Assembly: GCA_938015595.1 (NCBI GenBank)
Contig: CALLPI010000020.1
Coordinates: 1 to 64,000, forward strand
Length of the DNA stretch: 64,000 nucleotides
Origin: an uncultured Saprospiraceae bacterium
Lineage (GTDB): Bacteria > Bacteroidota > Bacteroidia > Chitinophagales > Saprospiraceae
Reading direction: 5' to 3'
The first letter of the stretch is position 1; every line of letters starts with the position of its first letter. The notes beneath the pieces are model-generated. The model saw only the letters and a list, made by a program, of their open reading frames with translations, ran no database searches and was not told where the DNA came from. Of the stretch, positions 16,379 to 25,176 are shown piece after piece. Both the position numbers and the translations under genes were made by a program.

Positions 16379-19300
16379 ATGAAAAAACTTTTGCTAGCGT
16401 TTCTGCTAGTGATGGCTACAAGCGCAGTGACGTGGGCACAGCGCACCATCACAGGCACGATTACAGATCAGGGCAAGGAGCCTCTCATCGGAGCCACCGT
16501 AATGATAACGGGAACATCCGTGGGCACAGTCACAGATGTCAATGGCAACTTTACTCTTGCCGTACCGCCCGGAGCTACTTCCTTTACAGTAAGTTATACC
16601 GGCTACGCTACTCGACGCGTAGAACTTACCGCAGCTAATGACTACACCATTGCATTAGAAACAGATGTCATAGCGCTATCGGATGTGGTCGTAGTAGGTT
16701 ATGGTACGGCCCAGCGCAAGGAATTGACGGGGTCGGTAGCTAAAGTAAGCGGTGATGTCGTTACTCGCTTGCCTGTTACTGGAGTAGACCAAGCGCTTCA
16801 AGGTCAGGCGGCGGGTGTACAGGTTACTACTTCTTCTGGTACGCCGGGGTCGTCGGTATCTGTACGGGTGCGGGGTACATCTTCCATTACCTCGAGTAGC
16901 CAGCCTTTGATTGTTATTGATGGCATCCCAATGAATACGGGCAACTATTCCCAATTGGGTTTTGGCAACCAAACAGTCAACTCGCTAGCCGATATTAATC
17001 CGGCTGACATTGAGTCCATAGAGATTCTCAAGGATGCAGCTGCAGCATCCATCTATGGCTCTCGCGCCAGCAACGGGGTAATCCTCATTACTACCAAGCG
17101 CGGCAAGCAGCAAAAAACTCAGGTCAACCTCAATACCTACTACGGCGGCCAGACGGTGTGGCGCACTATTGAGCCCACCACAGGCCCTGAGTATGTAGCG
17201 CTGGTACAAGAGGCAGTGCGCAACCGTTTTGGCGCTACAGCGGTGCCCAGCGGCCCGAGTACACGTCTCATAGGGCTGGACAACGACCCAAGTACCTATC
17301 CTAGCACCAACTGGTTTGACGAAATTTTTCAGACGGCGGCCATTTCTCAAACGGATCTCTCCTTTGCCGGAGGCAACGAACGCACCAAGTTTTACGTATC
17401 GGGCACTTACTTCTTGCAGGATGGCACCATCAAAGGTTCGTCTTTCGACCGCTATAGTTTCCGTATCAATCTGGACAACATCGTAAGTGACAAGTTCAAG
17501 ATTGGTACTACCAATTTCTTTTCGCGCTCTCTACAAACGCGCATCAACAATGACAACAATATCTTTGGGGTGTTGAGTACAGCCGTTTTACTGGGGTCTC
17601 ATATTCCCAAGTTCAATGCGAACGGTACTTATGGCCGCGACCCCAACGCCTCTATCGAAAATCCGATCGCTGCCTATCGGGAGCCTACTAACAATGTGTT
17701 TAACAACCGTCTGCAAAGCAGTATTTTTGGAGAATACGCCTTGTTTAAGGGCTTGAGCTTCCGTACCCAGGTAAGCGCAGACTTCATCTTCTTTCGGGAG
17801 TTCCGTTTCAACCCCACCACTACCAATGCCGGCGCTGGTACAGGCGGTACGGGTATCGAAGCGCTCTCGGCTGACTTGAACTTGGTGAATGAAAACTACT
17901 TCACCTATCGAAATTCTTTTGGCAAGCTCAACTTCGATGCCTTGCTAGGGGCTTCTTTCCAGAACAGTAAGTTTGAATCTTTCTTTGGCCAGGGTGAAAA
18001 CTTTCCAGGTAATACCATCCGTACCCTAAACGCTGCTTCTATCAAGCGGGATGTTACCTCCAGCCGCTCAGCATGGGGGCTGAACAGCTACTTCTCTCGT
18101 TTGAATTTCTCTTGGGCTAGCAAGTACCTGCTCTCGGTATCGGCTCGTTACGACGGCTCCTCGCGTTTTGGTGCCAACAATCGCTGGGGTTTCTTCCCTG
18201 CAGTATCGGGTGCATGGCGTATCTCTGAGGAAGGGTTCCTCAAAGACAACCGCCTGATCTCTGAATTGAAATTGCGCGCCAGTTGGGGCAGACGGGGCAA
18301 CTTTGAGATCGGCAACTTTGCCTCCCGCGCCCTCATTGCTCCTGGTGCCAACTATCTGCAACAGGCTGGCTTGGCACCTTCTCAACTGGGCAACCCCAAC
18401 CTGACCTGGGAAGACCGTGAAGATATAGACCTTGGGCTGGAAGTGGGCTTGTTCAACGATCGCATTCTTTTGCAAGTAGATGCCTACCGCGGCATTACCA
18501 ATGAACTGTTGTTGAGTCGCCCGCTTGTTGGCTCTTCCGGCTTTACAGGCATTACTGAAAATATTGGTTCCATCGAAAACAAGGGGATTGATATTCAACT
18601 GACTACGAGCAACATCAATACACCCAAAGTGAGTTGGAGCACTACGCTCAATGTGTCTTTATTTGACAACAAGATTCTCAAACTGGCTGGTACGCCGTTT
18701 GCCGCTGGTTTTGCCAGTTGGGTAGAAGAAGGCTACGCTCTTGGTTCGTTCCGTGGCTTCCGAGTAGAGCGCCTTTTCCAGACTCAGGAGGAAATTGATG
18801 CCCTCAATACCAAGGCTCGCGAGATGACCGGCAACCCCAATGCCGTGTACCAGTCCACCCTTACTCGCCCTGGAGATATTCAGTTTAAAGACCTCAACGG
18901 CGACGGCGTCATCACTACCGCCGACCAGGAAATCCTGGGCAATGCCAACCCGAAATTTTTCGGTGGCATTACCAATACACTCTCCGCATTTGGTTTTGAT
19001 TTGAGCTTCTTCTTCCAGTTTAGCGTGGGCAACCTGGTGTACAACAATACCCGCGCTTTCTCCGAAGGTATGAACGGCGTGTTTGGCCAGTCTGCCACAG
19101 TGCGCAATCGCTGGACGCCCGACAACAAAACCTCCGATACTCGCTATCCGCGCGCTGTATTTGGCGACCCCAATAACAACCGCCGTACTTCAGACCGCTT
19201 CCTGGAAGATGCCTCCTATCTGCGCTTGAAAAACCTTCGCCTAGGGTATCGTTTGCCATCCGGCGTCGTCAAAAAGATTGGCCTGAGTAGCCTGGGAATA

Positions 19301-19456
19301 TACGTCAGTGGCCAAAACCTGCTGACCTTTACTAAGTACTCTGGCTTTGACCCCGAGGTGAGTACGTTTACCACCAGCAATACGGCTCCAGGTACGGATT
19401 TTCTCACCTTTCCGCAGGCTCGCGTCATGTTGGTGGGGCTTAACGTTGGGTTCTAA
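16379..19456 (+). CDS. SusC/RagA family TonB-linked outer membrane transporter
   Basis: 1025-aa outer membrane protein. A signal peptide ending ...TSAVTWAQ is followed by a carboxypeptidase-regulatory-like domain (about 22-105, TITGTITDQGKEPLIGATV) and the SusC motif DVVVVGYGTAQRKELTG. A plug domain (to about 240) with VRGTSSI and GVILITTKRG, and a large beta-barrel ending in a terminal Phe (LVGLNVGF), complete it. SusC proteins import oligosaccharides or peptides with a SusD lid and TonB/ExbBD energy. There is no N-terminal STN signalling extension, so it is not an anti-sigma-coupled transducer. The partner gene lies 27 bases downstream. No degradative enzymes flank the pair, so the substrate is unknown. 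Confidence 0.95.
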   Translation: MKKLLLAFLLVMATSAVTWAQRTITGTITDQGKEPLIGATVMITGTSVGTVTDVNGNFTLAVPPGATSFTVSYTGYATRRVELTAANDYTIALETDVIALSDVVVVGYGTAQRKELTGSVAKVSGDVVTRLPVTGVDQALQGQAAGVQVTTSSGTPGSSVSVRVRGTSSITSSSQPLIVIDGIPMNTGNYSQLGFGNQTVNSLADINPADIESIEILKDAAAASIYGSRASNGVILITTKRGKQQKTQVNLNTYYGGQTVWRTIEPTTGPEYVALVQEAVRNRFGATAVPSGPSTRLIGLDNDPSTYPSTNWFDEIFQTAAISQTDLSFAGGNERTKFYVSGTYFLQDGTIKGSSFDRYSFRINLDNIVSDKFKIGTTNFFSRSLQTRINNDNNIFGVLSTAVLLGSHIPKFNANGTYGRDPNASIENPIAAYREPTNNVFNNRLQSSIFGEYALFKGLSFRTQVSADFIFFREFRFNPTTTNAGAGTGGTGIEALSADLNLVNENYFTYRNSFGKLNFDALLGASFQNSKFESFFGQGENFPGNTIRTLNAASIKRDVTSSRSAWGLNSYFSRLNFSWASKYLLSVSARYDGSSRFGANNRWGFFPAVSGAWRISEEGFLKDNRLISELKLRASWGRRGNFEIGNFASRALIAPGANYLQQAGLAPSQLGNPNLTWEDREDIDLGLEVGLFNDRILLQVDAYRGITNELLLSRPLVGSSGFTGITENIGSIENKGIDIQLTTSNINTPKVSWSTTLNVSLFDNKILKLAGTPFAAGFASWVEEGYALGSFRGFRVERLFQTQEEIDALNTKAREMTGNPNAVYQSTLTRPGDIQFKDLNGDGVITTADQEILGNANPKFFGGITNTLSAFGFDLSFFFQFSVGNLVYNNTRAFSEGMNGVFGQSATVRNRWTPDNKTSDTRYPRAVFGDPNNNRRTSDRFLEDASYLRLKNLRLGYRLPSGVVKKIGLSSLGIYVSGQNLLTFTKYSGFDPEVSTFTTSNTAPGTDFLTFPQARVMLVGLNVGF

Positions 19457-19483
19457 TTTTTTGTCCAAAAATTTAATCAAACC

Positions 19484-20854
19484 ATGAAAAATAAACTCTT
19501 CATCATACTCGCACTAATTGTTGGCGCTCAGTTCTTCCAGGCTTGCAAAGGCAATCTGGAAATTGAGCCGTTTACTGCGCTGGACGCCTCGGTAGGGTTC
19601 AAAACTCGCCAGGATGTAAATGCAGCGCTCTTGGGGTGCTACAACTCTTTGCAAAATGGCAGCTACTATGGCTTGCGCTTCTGGGCGCTGGGCGACCTCT
19701 ACTCCGGCACGCTCATCCACACGGGTACGTTCCCTAGTTTTGCCCAGTTTGCCAACCGCAATTTGCTAGCCAACAATGTCGAAGTTACCAACATGTGGAA
19801 TACAATTTATGCAGGCATCAATCGCACCAATAATGTAATTGCTTCCGCACCGGGGGTGAACGACCCTGCCTTCAATGTGAACAATGCGCTGGGCGAGGCT
19901 CGCTTGCTACGCGCATTCCACTATTTCAACCTACTGTGTATATTTGGCGGCTCCCCGCAAGGCTTTAACCAAGCCAATGGGTTGGGCGTGCCGCTCTTCA
20001 CAACGCCTACGCTCAGCGCTGCTGACGCTGCACCCAAAGCTCGCGCTTCTGAAGCTGAGGTATGGACACAGATCTTTGACGACCTCAACTTTGCACTCGC
20101 CAACCTCGATGAAAATAATGGTGTTGGCAAGGTCAATAAACAAGTAGCCAATGCCCTCAAGGCGCGTATGCACCTATTGCGCGGCGAGTGGCAGCAGGCC
20201 TTGGATGCCGCTACTGCTGTGATTAACTCCAACCGCTACACATTGCTGCCCGGCGCAAACTACGCCAATATCTTCCTGAGCAAAAACTCTTCAGAAACCA
20301 TCTGGGAGTTGCAGTTTGACGCTAACAACACCAATTCAATCGCCTTCTTCTACTATCCAGTAGCGCTGGGCGGACGCAATGAGATTACCTCTTCGACTGC
20401 TCTACGCGACCTGCATGAGGCAGGTGATGTACGCCGCGCAGTAAATGTTACGACTTCGCCAGCCAACAAAACACAGAAATATACTCGCGTAGCTGGTGAA
20501 GACAACGTGCAGATCATTCGCCTGGCCGAAATGTATCTCATCTGTGCGGAGGCACTAGCTCGTCTGAATCGAAATGCCCAGGATATTACCGATGCCTTGG
20601 CTAATCTGAACGTCATCCGCACCCGCGCTGGTTTGCCGGACTTTACCTCCACTGACCCCAATGCCATTATTGATGCCGTGCTCAAGGAACGCATCATTGA
20701 GTTTGCACATGAAGGTCATCGTTGGATTGACGTACGCCGCACCGGCCGTTTATCTTCTATCGGCCTTACGCAGGAGTTCCGTGCCCTTTGGCCCATTCCT
20801 GAACGGGAGGTAGATACCTCCAAAGGTGTGATTACCCAGAATCCGGGATATTAA
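19484..20854 (+). CDS. RagB/SusD family nutrient-binding outer membrane lipoprotein
   Basis: 456 aa. The lipoprotein signal ends FFQAC with C21 lipidated. It is followed by the SusD-type N-terminal repeats (FKTRQDVNAALLGCYNSLQN) and the TPR-like helices WNTIYAGINRTNNVIA and ARLLRAFHYFNLLCIFGGSP. The conserved C-terminal block is LKERIIEFAHEGHRWIDVRR. It caps the SusC barrel at the cell surface and binds substrate. It is co-transcribed with susC and followed by a strong terminator at 20878-20914. The size is at the short end for SusD proteins, common among small peptide- or sugar-specific pairs. Confidence 0.95.
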   Translation: MKNKLFIILALIVGAQFFQACKGNLEIEPFTALDASVGFKTRQDVNAALLGCYNSLQNGSYYGLRFWALGDLYSGTLIHTGTFPSFAQFANRNLLANNVEVTNMWNTIYAGINRTNNVIASAPGVNDPAFNVNNALGEARLLRAFHYFNLLCIFGGSPQGFNQANGLGVPLFTTPTLSAADAAPKARASEAEVWTQIFDDLNFALANLDENNGVGKVNKQVANALKARMHLLRGEWQQALDAATAVINSNRYTLLPGANYANIFLSKNSSETIWELQFDANNTNSIAFFYYPVALGGRNEITSSTALRDLHEAGDVRRAVNVTTSPANKTQKYTRVAGEDNVQIIRLAEMYLICAEALARLNRNAQDITDALANLNVIRTRAGLPDFTSTDPNAIIDAVLKERIIEFAHEGHRWIDVRRTGRLSSIGLTQEFRALWPIPEREVDTSKGVITQNPGY

Positions 20855-20877
20855 TCCTGATTTTTAGTACAAAGCCC

Positions 20878-20914
20878 ATAGCCGCTTCCACTTACTGGAG
20901 GCGGCTATTTTTTT
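20878..20914 (+). terminator. Intrinsic terminator after susD
   Basis: A 13-bp stem (ATAGCCGCTTCCA at 20878-20890, TGGAGGCGGCTAT at 20896-20908, one G-U pair) with a 5-base loop is directly followed by seven T residues (20908-20914). It ends the susC-susD transcript 24 bases after the susD stop. It also lies just beyond the 3' end of the convergent comEA-like gene. Confidence 0.88.
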
Positions 20915-20923
20915 GGCGTAGTA

Positions 20924-22042
20924 TCAATCAAATTGTAAATATGGCTCCAGTTTTTCCAGCAACTCCGGTTTAAGCGCATACAACTTCTTGAGATCTTCAG
21001 CACTTCTGAAGGTGCCATGCTGCTGTCGGTAGGCAATGATGGCCTCGGCCAGGCGCTTGTCAATGTAAGGATGCCCAGCCAGGGTTTCGGCGTTGGCTGT
21101 ATTAATGGCCAGACGACGCAGTATGGGCGAGGGGCGCAACTGCAAGCGAATGCGCTGAAAAGTGCTGTCGGGCAGGCCGCGGGTTTCAGCTACTTGCTCT
21201 ACGGAAGCAAAGCCTCCCAGCGCTTCGCGAAAGCGCACAATGCGAGTGGCATACGCAGGGCCGATACCCTTGAGTTTTTGCCAGTCGGGTTCAGCAGCCT
21301 GGTTGATGTCAATCACCACAGGGGGCGGCGTATTTTCATAGGCTTTGGGTACGTCAAGCGATACTACGGGTATAGGGGCTGCACTGCCTATTTGGATGTA
21401 TGGCTCTAGCCGATGGTACACTGCTTCAGGTAGGGTGTAGATCTTCAGCAAGTCTTCCTTGTGGCGATATTTACCGCCTTTTTCGCGGTAGCGCAGCATG
21501 ATTTTCACTACTTTTTCGGGTATGCCCAGGCTGAGTAGTTCTTGCTCAGAAGCAGTATTGGGGTCAAAGAGAAAGAGCGTGTACACAGGAGATAGTGCAG
21601 CACCGCTTTTGCTGGTGCTCGCAGCCCCACCAATGCGAATGTACGGCTCCAGGCGGTAATAGTCGGCTTCTGATAGTGTGTAGATTTTTTGCAGGTCTTC
21701 TCTTTTGCGGAATTGCCCGCCTTTGTTGCGGTAGTTGACAATGGCATTGGCTATGCGCTCGCGCAAGCCCAGGCGCATAAGTTCTTCTTTGGTGGCTGTA
21801 TTGGGGTCAAAGTAGAATAGCTGGGCTTCAGCAGTTGCAGTAGCTGGGGCTTCGTCTTCTGCTGTGAAAGCCGGCAGTTCCTTGGCTATTTGAATGTCTT
21901 CTTCAAAATTGAGCCTGGCGGGCGGCTTCAATACAGTGAAAAGACGGGGCGCCAACGCCAGTGCAGCACAGAGTAGTAGTAAAGCCAGTGCGCCGTTTCG
22001 CTCAGCGCGGGTGTAGTAGAAGAAGTTTTGGAACTGTTTCAT
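20924..22042 (-). CDS. ComEA-like helix-hairpin-helix DNA-binding membrane protein
   Basis: 372 aa. A short cytoplasmic start (MKQFQNFFYYTRAERNG) precedes one membrane helix (about 18-36) and a periplasmic part made of four ComEA-type helix-hairpin-helix units. These begin at about residues 72 (FDPNTATKEELMRLGL), 157 (FDPNTASEQELLSLGI), 244 (IDINQAAEPDWQKLKGIGPA) and 312 (INTANAETLAGHPYI). ComEA binds incoming DNA during natural transformation. Family members usually carry one or two such units; four is high but seen in Bacteroidota. It lies 28 bases downstream of comEC in the same direction. Confidence 0.88.
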   Translation of the reverse strand: MKQFQNFFYYTRAERNGALALLLLCAALALAPRLFTVLKPPARLNFEEDIQIAKELPAFTAEDEAPATATAEAQLFYFDPNTATKEELMRLGLRERIANAIVNYRNKGGQFRKREDLQKIYTLSEADYYRLEPYIRIGGAASTSKSGAALSPVYTLFLFDPNTASEQELLSLGIPEKVVKIMLRYREKGGKYRHKEDLLKIYTLPEAVYHRLEPYIQIGSAAPIPVVSLDVPKAYENTPPPVVIDINQAAEPDWQKLKGIGPAYATRIVRFREALGGFASVEQVAETRGLPDSTFQRIRLQLRPSPILRRLAINTANAETLAGHPYIDKRLAEAIIAYRQQHGTFRSAEDLKKLYALKPELLEKLEPYLQFD

Positions 22043-22070
22043 GCTACGCGACTGTTTTCTGTTATTGGGC

Positions 22071-24194
22071 TTATTTTACTGGCAATACCCACGCCCCTTG
22101 CTGATTTACGTCATAGCAAGCAAGGTTCAGTTCTTCACAGGCTTTGGCCCACCGCGCATTGCGCCGGGGGTTGTTGGAAGTGTCCAACAGCACGGCTTTT
22201 TCCACTTGCCAGCCTTGCAGCAATTCTTCCAGACGGTGACCAGGGTTTTGACATACCAGGAGGTAATCCACTGGTATAGGAGTCGAGACACCAGTAGCCA
22301 CCGGTTTGTTGACTACGGCCAGGCGTATGGAGCCGAAGCGCAGCAACCCGTTGCGGTAAAACCAGCGCTCCTGCACTGGCGGTGCCTCCTCTAAGAGCCA
22401 GGCGCCTTGTACACTGGCGTGCTGGTAACAGCGATGGCTTTGCAAGGCAAAGCGCAGGTCGCTCTCCGATGGTGGCTTGCCAGAGAGCGCATACACCCGC
22501 CGGCCATCAAAGCAGTCTATGAGGGTTTGCCCGCGAGCATGATATACAACTACTTCGCTGGATTGTTGCGCTTGCCAGGCCTTCCAGGTAGAGATGCCGG
22601 CTATCACAACGCTCAAAGACAGGCCAAGCAGTACCCATTTGAAGCGCCGCATTGCAACGGCCAGTGCCAAACAGGCTACTATGCCATACAGCAGCACAGC
22701 TACCCAGGGGCTGATACATATATTAGCAATGAGGCTACCTGGTAGTTGCTGCACTAGAAACACAGCAGCATTCATAAACCACACCACCCCATACAGCACC
22801 TTGCCTGCCAGCCACCCCAAGTAAGGTATGGCCTGCACAGCAAACAGCAGGAGGCCACTGCACAATACTACCCCGGCCAAAGGCACAGCCACCAGCCCCG
22901 ACAGCCAGAAGTACACTGGAAACTGATGAAAGTACAGCAGCGACAGCGGAAAGGTAGTCAAAGTAGCTGCCAGCGACAGCGCGCTCAACTGCCACAGATA
23001 GTTGCCCACTTTGTTTTCGATATACCAAAGCCGGTAGATGCGCGGCTGAAAAAATACAATGCCTGCTACCGCCAGATACGACAACTGAAACCCTACGTCG
23101 AACAATAGCCGCGGGTTGACACACAACAACAGAAATGCCGAAGCCGCTAGGATATTGTACGTGTTCACTGAGCGCTTTAGATTTTTGCCAATGGTGAGCA
23201 AACTAAACATGGCAGCCGCCCGCATGGCCGAAGGCGGCGCTCCTGTAATAAAGGCAAAACTCCATACGCCAGCTAGGATAAGCAACGTCTTCAGTAAGCG
23301 ATGTGCTTTCTGCTCACTTTTCCAAAAGCCTAGCAAAAATGCCAACAACATTTGTACAATGCCCACGTGCAGCCCCGATACCGCCAGTACGTGCGTAGCG
23401 CCGGCATTGGCGTAAGCCGCGCGGAGTTCTGCCGGCGTTTCGTCGCGGTAGCCCAGAATGAGCGCGCTGGCCGTGCCCATTTCATTAGGGCTAGGCAGGT
23501 GCTGTCGCAATACACTAATGCAGTATTGCTGCGCCTGGGAGGCCAGTCGCCGAAGCGACCAAGCATTTGCTGGTTTAGAGCCGAGTGTCCACTCGCCGTT
23601 TTTTACAGAGCACTGGTAGTGTACATTTTTGAAATGCTGATGGCGGCGGTAGTCAAAAGCGTGAGGGTTCATGGGCGGCGAAATGGGCAGGACCTCCCCT
23701 GTAAGCCATACCACATCACCAATCTGGGGCTGCCTCTGCTCAGCATTTATTGGTAGGAAAGCCAGTAATTGCCCCTGAGCGGGCTGCAGGTCGGTAACAC
23801 GGGCGCCAATGGCCTGCACTGTCAATTGCGCCCTCAAGCGCTGCTCTCGCCATTGCACATCCTTTACCTCGGCCTGAAGCACATTAGAGGTTTGCAAGTA
23901 CTTGGAGAAGTGATGAGCCGCCTGCCGCTCGTCTGTACAGGTGTAGAGCAGCCGCCCAAAAGCAAACAATGCTATATTGAGCAAGAGGCCGGGCAGCTTG
24001 CGCCATTGGTAAGCAAGAGGCTGGCTGTTCAACTGCCACAGCGCTGCCACCACCAGCAGCATGAGCGTCGCTGTAAGCCACGTTTGAAGCAAATGCACCG
24101 CGGGCAGCCACTCTGCCGAGGCAATACCTGCTGCAAAGGGCAGTGCTAGTCGGAGCATAGGCAACTCTTGCCAGTTGGGCAGCGGGGGGCGCAC
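22071..24194 (-). CDS. comEC: ComEC/Rec2-type DNA uptake channel protein
   Basis: 707-aa polytopic inner-membrane protein. The N-terminal helices and OB-like DUF4131 region are followed by the competence core, with LILGYRDETPAELRAAYANA, the hallmark HVLAVSGLHVGIV (about residues 268-280) and FITGAPPSAMRAAAMF. The last ~170 residues correspond to the metallo-beta-lactamase region, but the HxHxDH metal motif is absent, as in many Bacteroidota. Family role: passing single-stranded DNA across the inner membrane. I chose GTG 24194 because the family N-terminus W-x3-P-x-LRLALPFAAGI needs the preceding residues; ATG 24158 is the alternative. Operon with comEA-like; promoter at 24222-24255. Confidence 0.9.
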   Translation of the reverse strand: MRPPLPNWQELPMLRLALPFAAGIASAEWLPAVHLLQTWLTATLMLLVVAALWQLNSQPLAYQWRKLPGLLLNIALFAFGRLLYTCTDERQAAHHFSKYLQTSNVLQAEVKDVQWREQRLRAQLTVQAIGARVTDLQPAQGQLLAFLPINAEQRQPQIGDVVWLTGEVLPISPPMNPHAFDYRRHQHFKNVHYQCSVKNGEWTLGSKPANAWSLRRLASQAQQYCISVLRQHLPSPNEMGTASALILGYRDETPAELRAAYANAGATHVLAVSGLHVGIVQMLLAFLLGFWKSEQKAHRLLKTLLILAGVWSFAFITGAPPSAMRAAAMFSLLTIGKNLKRSVNTYNILAASAFLLLCVNPRLLFDVGFQLSYLAVAGIVFFQPRIYRLWYIENKVGNYLWQLSALSLAATLTTFPLSLLYFHQFPVYFWLSGLVAVPLAGVVLCSGLLLFAVQAIPYLGWLAGKVLYGVVWFMNAAVFLVQQLPGSLIANICISPWVAVLLYGIVACLALAVAMRRFKWVLLGLSLSVVIAGISTWKAWQAQQSSEVVVYHARGQTLIDCFDGRRVYALSGKPPSESDLRFALQSHRCYQHASVQGAWLLEEAPPVQERWFYRNGLLRFGSIRLAVVNKPVATGVSTPIPVDYLLVCQNPGHRLEELLQGWQVEKAVLLDTSNNPRRNARWAKACEELNLACYDVNQQGAWVLPVK

Positions 24195-24221
24195 AGTTTA
24201 TTGATTTAGTTTAGAATTGAC

Positions 24222-24255
24222 CAAAAATACAGCGCTGAAGTGAATTGCGCACAAA
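24222..24255 (-). promoter_or_regulatory. comEC-comEA promoter
   Basis: On the minus strand, TTTG (24255-24252) is followed by 22 bases and a perfect -7 box TATTTTTG (24229-24222). Transcription would start near 24215, about 20 bases before the GTG start of comEC. Its -33 box lies only 3 bases from the -33 box of the divergent Nudix-regulator promoter. Confidence 0.6.
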
Positions 24256-24258
24256 AAA

Positions 24259-24290
24259 TTTGCGCTGGTGTAAAATACACACTAATTTCG
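24259..24290 (+). promoter_or_regulatory. Promoter of the NrtR-like regulator
   Basis: TTTG (24259-24262), a 20-base spacer, and TAATTTCG (24283-24290, one mismatch to TAnnTTTG). The predicted start is near 24296, giving a leader of about 40 bases to the ATG at 24338. The spacer contains the palindrome at 24268-24280. Confidence 0.55.
24268..24280. promoter_or_regulatory. Operator-like palindrome GTGTA-AAA-TACAC
   Basis: A perfect 5-bp inverted repeat with a 3-base centre lies between the -33 and -7 boxes of the NrtR-like gene. It also sits 13 bases from the comEC -33 box. A repressor bound here would block the regulator's own promoter and could affect comEC. The position suggests autoregulation; no binding data are implied. 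Confidence 0.5.
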
Positions 24291-24337
24291 GGAGTTTAAT
24301 TTACTACAAGCTTATCTCTTGCAAACGTAAACAAACA

Positions 24338-25087
24338 ATGACTGAATTTGACAACTTCTTCAAGTCGGCTTTCACCGTGGACAACGTGATTTTCGGATTT
24401 GACGAAGGCGACCTGAAGGTTCTGCTCATCAAGCGTGGCGAGGCTCCCTACATGGGCCAATGGGCCCTGCCGGGTTACTTTGTGTATCCCAACGAAGACC
24501 TGGACGCCGCCGCCAATCGCGTACTCGAAGAACTCACCGGCCTGCGTAATGTGTATCTGGAGCAAGTAAAGACTTTTGGTGCGGTGGATCGCCACCCCTT
24601 TGGTAGGGTCATCACCGTAGCCTATTTTTCGTTGGTCAAAATCAGTGATTATCGCCTGCAACCTGCATCCATTGCCCGCAAAGCCCAATGGCATCCGGTG
24701 GCGCAGATCTCTGAATTAGCTTTTGACCATGCGGAAATTCTCCAGACCTGCTTTCAACGGCTCAAAAACTCGGTGCAGTGGCGCCCCATCGGGTTTGAAC
24801 TTCTGCCGCCGCAATTTACCCTTACTGAACTGCAGCATCTCTACGAAGCCATCCTGGAAACGGAGTTGGATAAGCGCAATTTCCGAAAGAAAATCCTAAG
24901 CATGGGCTTGCTACTCGACCTCGACCAAATCCAGGAGGGCGTGGCGCATCGGCCAGCTAAGCTCTACCGCTTCGACCGCGAGAAGTACCTGCGCTTCCAG
25001 GCTGAAGGCTTTCATTTTGAACTCAAAGAAGGCAAACGCAAAGAAGCGCGCCAGCGCAAGAAGATGCTCGAAGAGGCCTGGGGCTAG
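24338..25087 (+). CDS. NrtR-type Nudix-domain transcriptional regulator
   Basis: 249 aa. An N-terminal Nudix domain (about 15-145) is followed by a C-terminal winged helix (about 165-235), the architecture of NrtR-family repressors controlling NAD or, in Bacteroidota, sugar metabolism. In the Nudix box (46-69, GYFVYPNEDLDAAANRVLEE) the signature R-E-x2-E-E is reduced to R-V-L-E-E-L. Two of the metal-binding Glu positions are changed and the first Gly is shifted, so hydrolysis is unlikely and the domain probably senses a ligand. I chose ATG 24338 (MTEFDNFFKSAF); upstream in-frame codons overlap the promoter. Divergent from comEC. The effector is unknown. Confidence 0.85.
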   Translation: MTEFDNFFKSAFTVDNVIFGFDEGDLKVLLIKRGEAPYMGQWALPGYFVYPNEDLDAAANRVLEELTGLRNVYLEQVKTFGAVDRHPFGRVITVAYFSLVKISDYRLQPASIARKAQWHPVAQISELAFDHAEILQTCFQRLKNSVQWRPIGFELLPPQFTLTELQHLYEAILETELDKRNFRKKILSMGLLLDLDQIQEGVAHRPAKLYRFDREKYLRFQAEGFHFELKEGKRKEARQRKKMLEEAWG

Positions 25088-25123
25088 CTGTACTTTGCAT
25101 CAAGCCGAAGATAAAATGAGTAA

Positions 25124-25165
25124 GGCATCCCTAGCAACTTGGAGCGCACAGCCGCAAGGGATGCC
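25124..25165. terminator. Stem-loop between convergent genes, possible terminator
   Basis: A perfect 9-bp inverted repeat (GGCATCCCT at 25124-25132, AGGGATGCC at 25157-25165) with a 24-base loop lies between the stops of the Nudix regulator (25087) and the DUF3078 gene (25177). There is no T-tract on either side, so it is a weak terminator candidate. Confidence 0.35.
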
Positions 25166-25176
25166 TGCACAAACGC

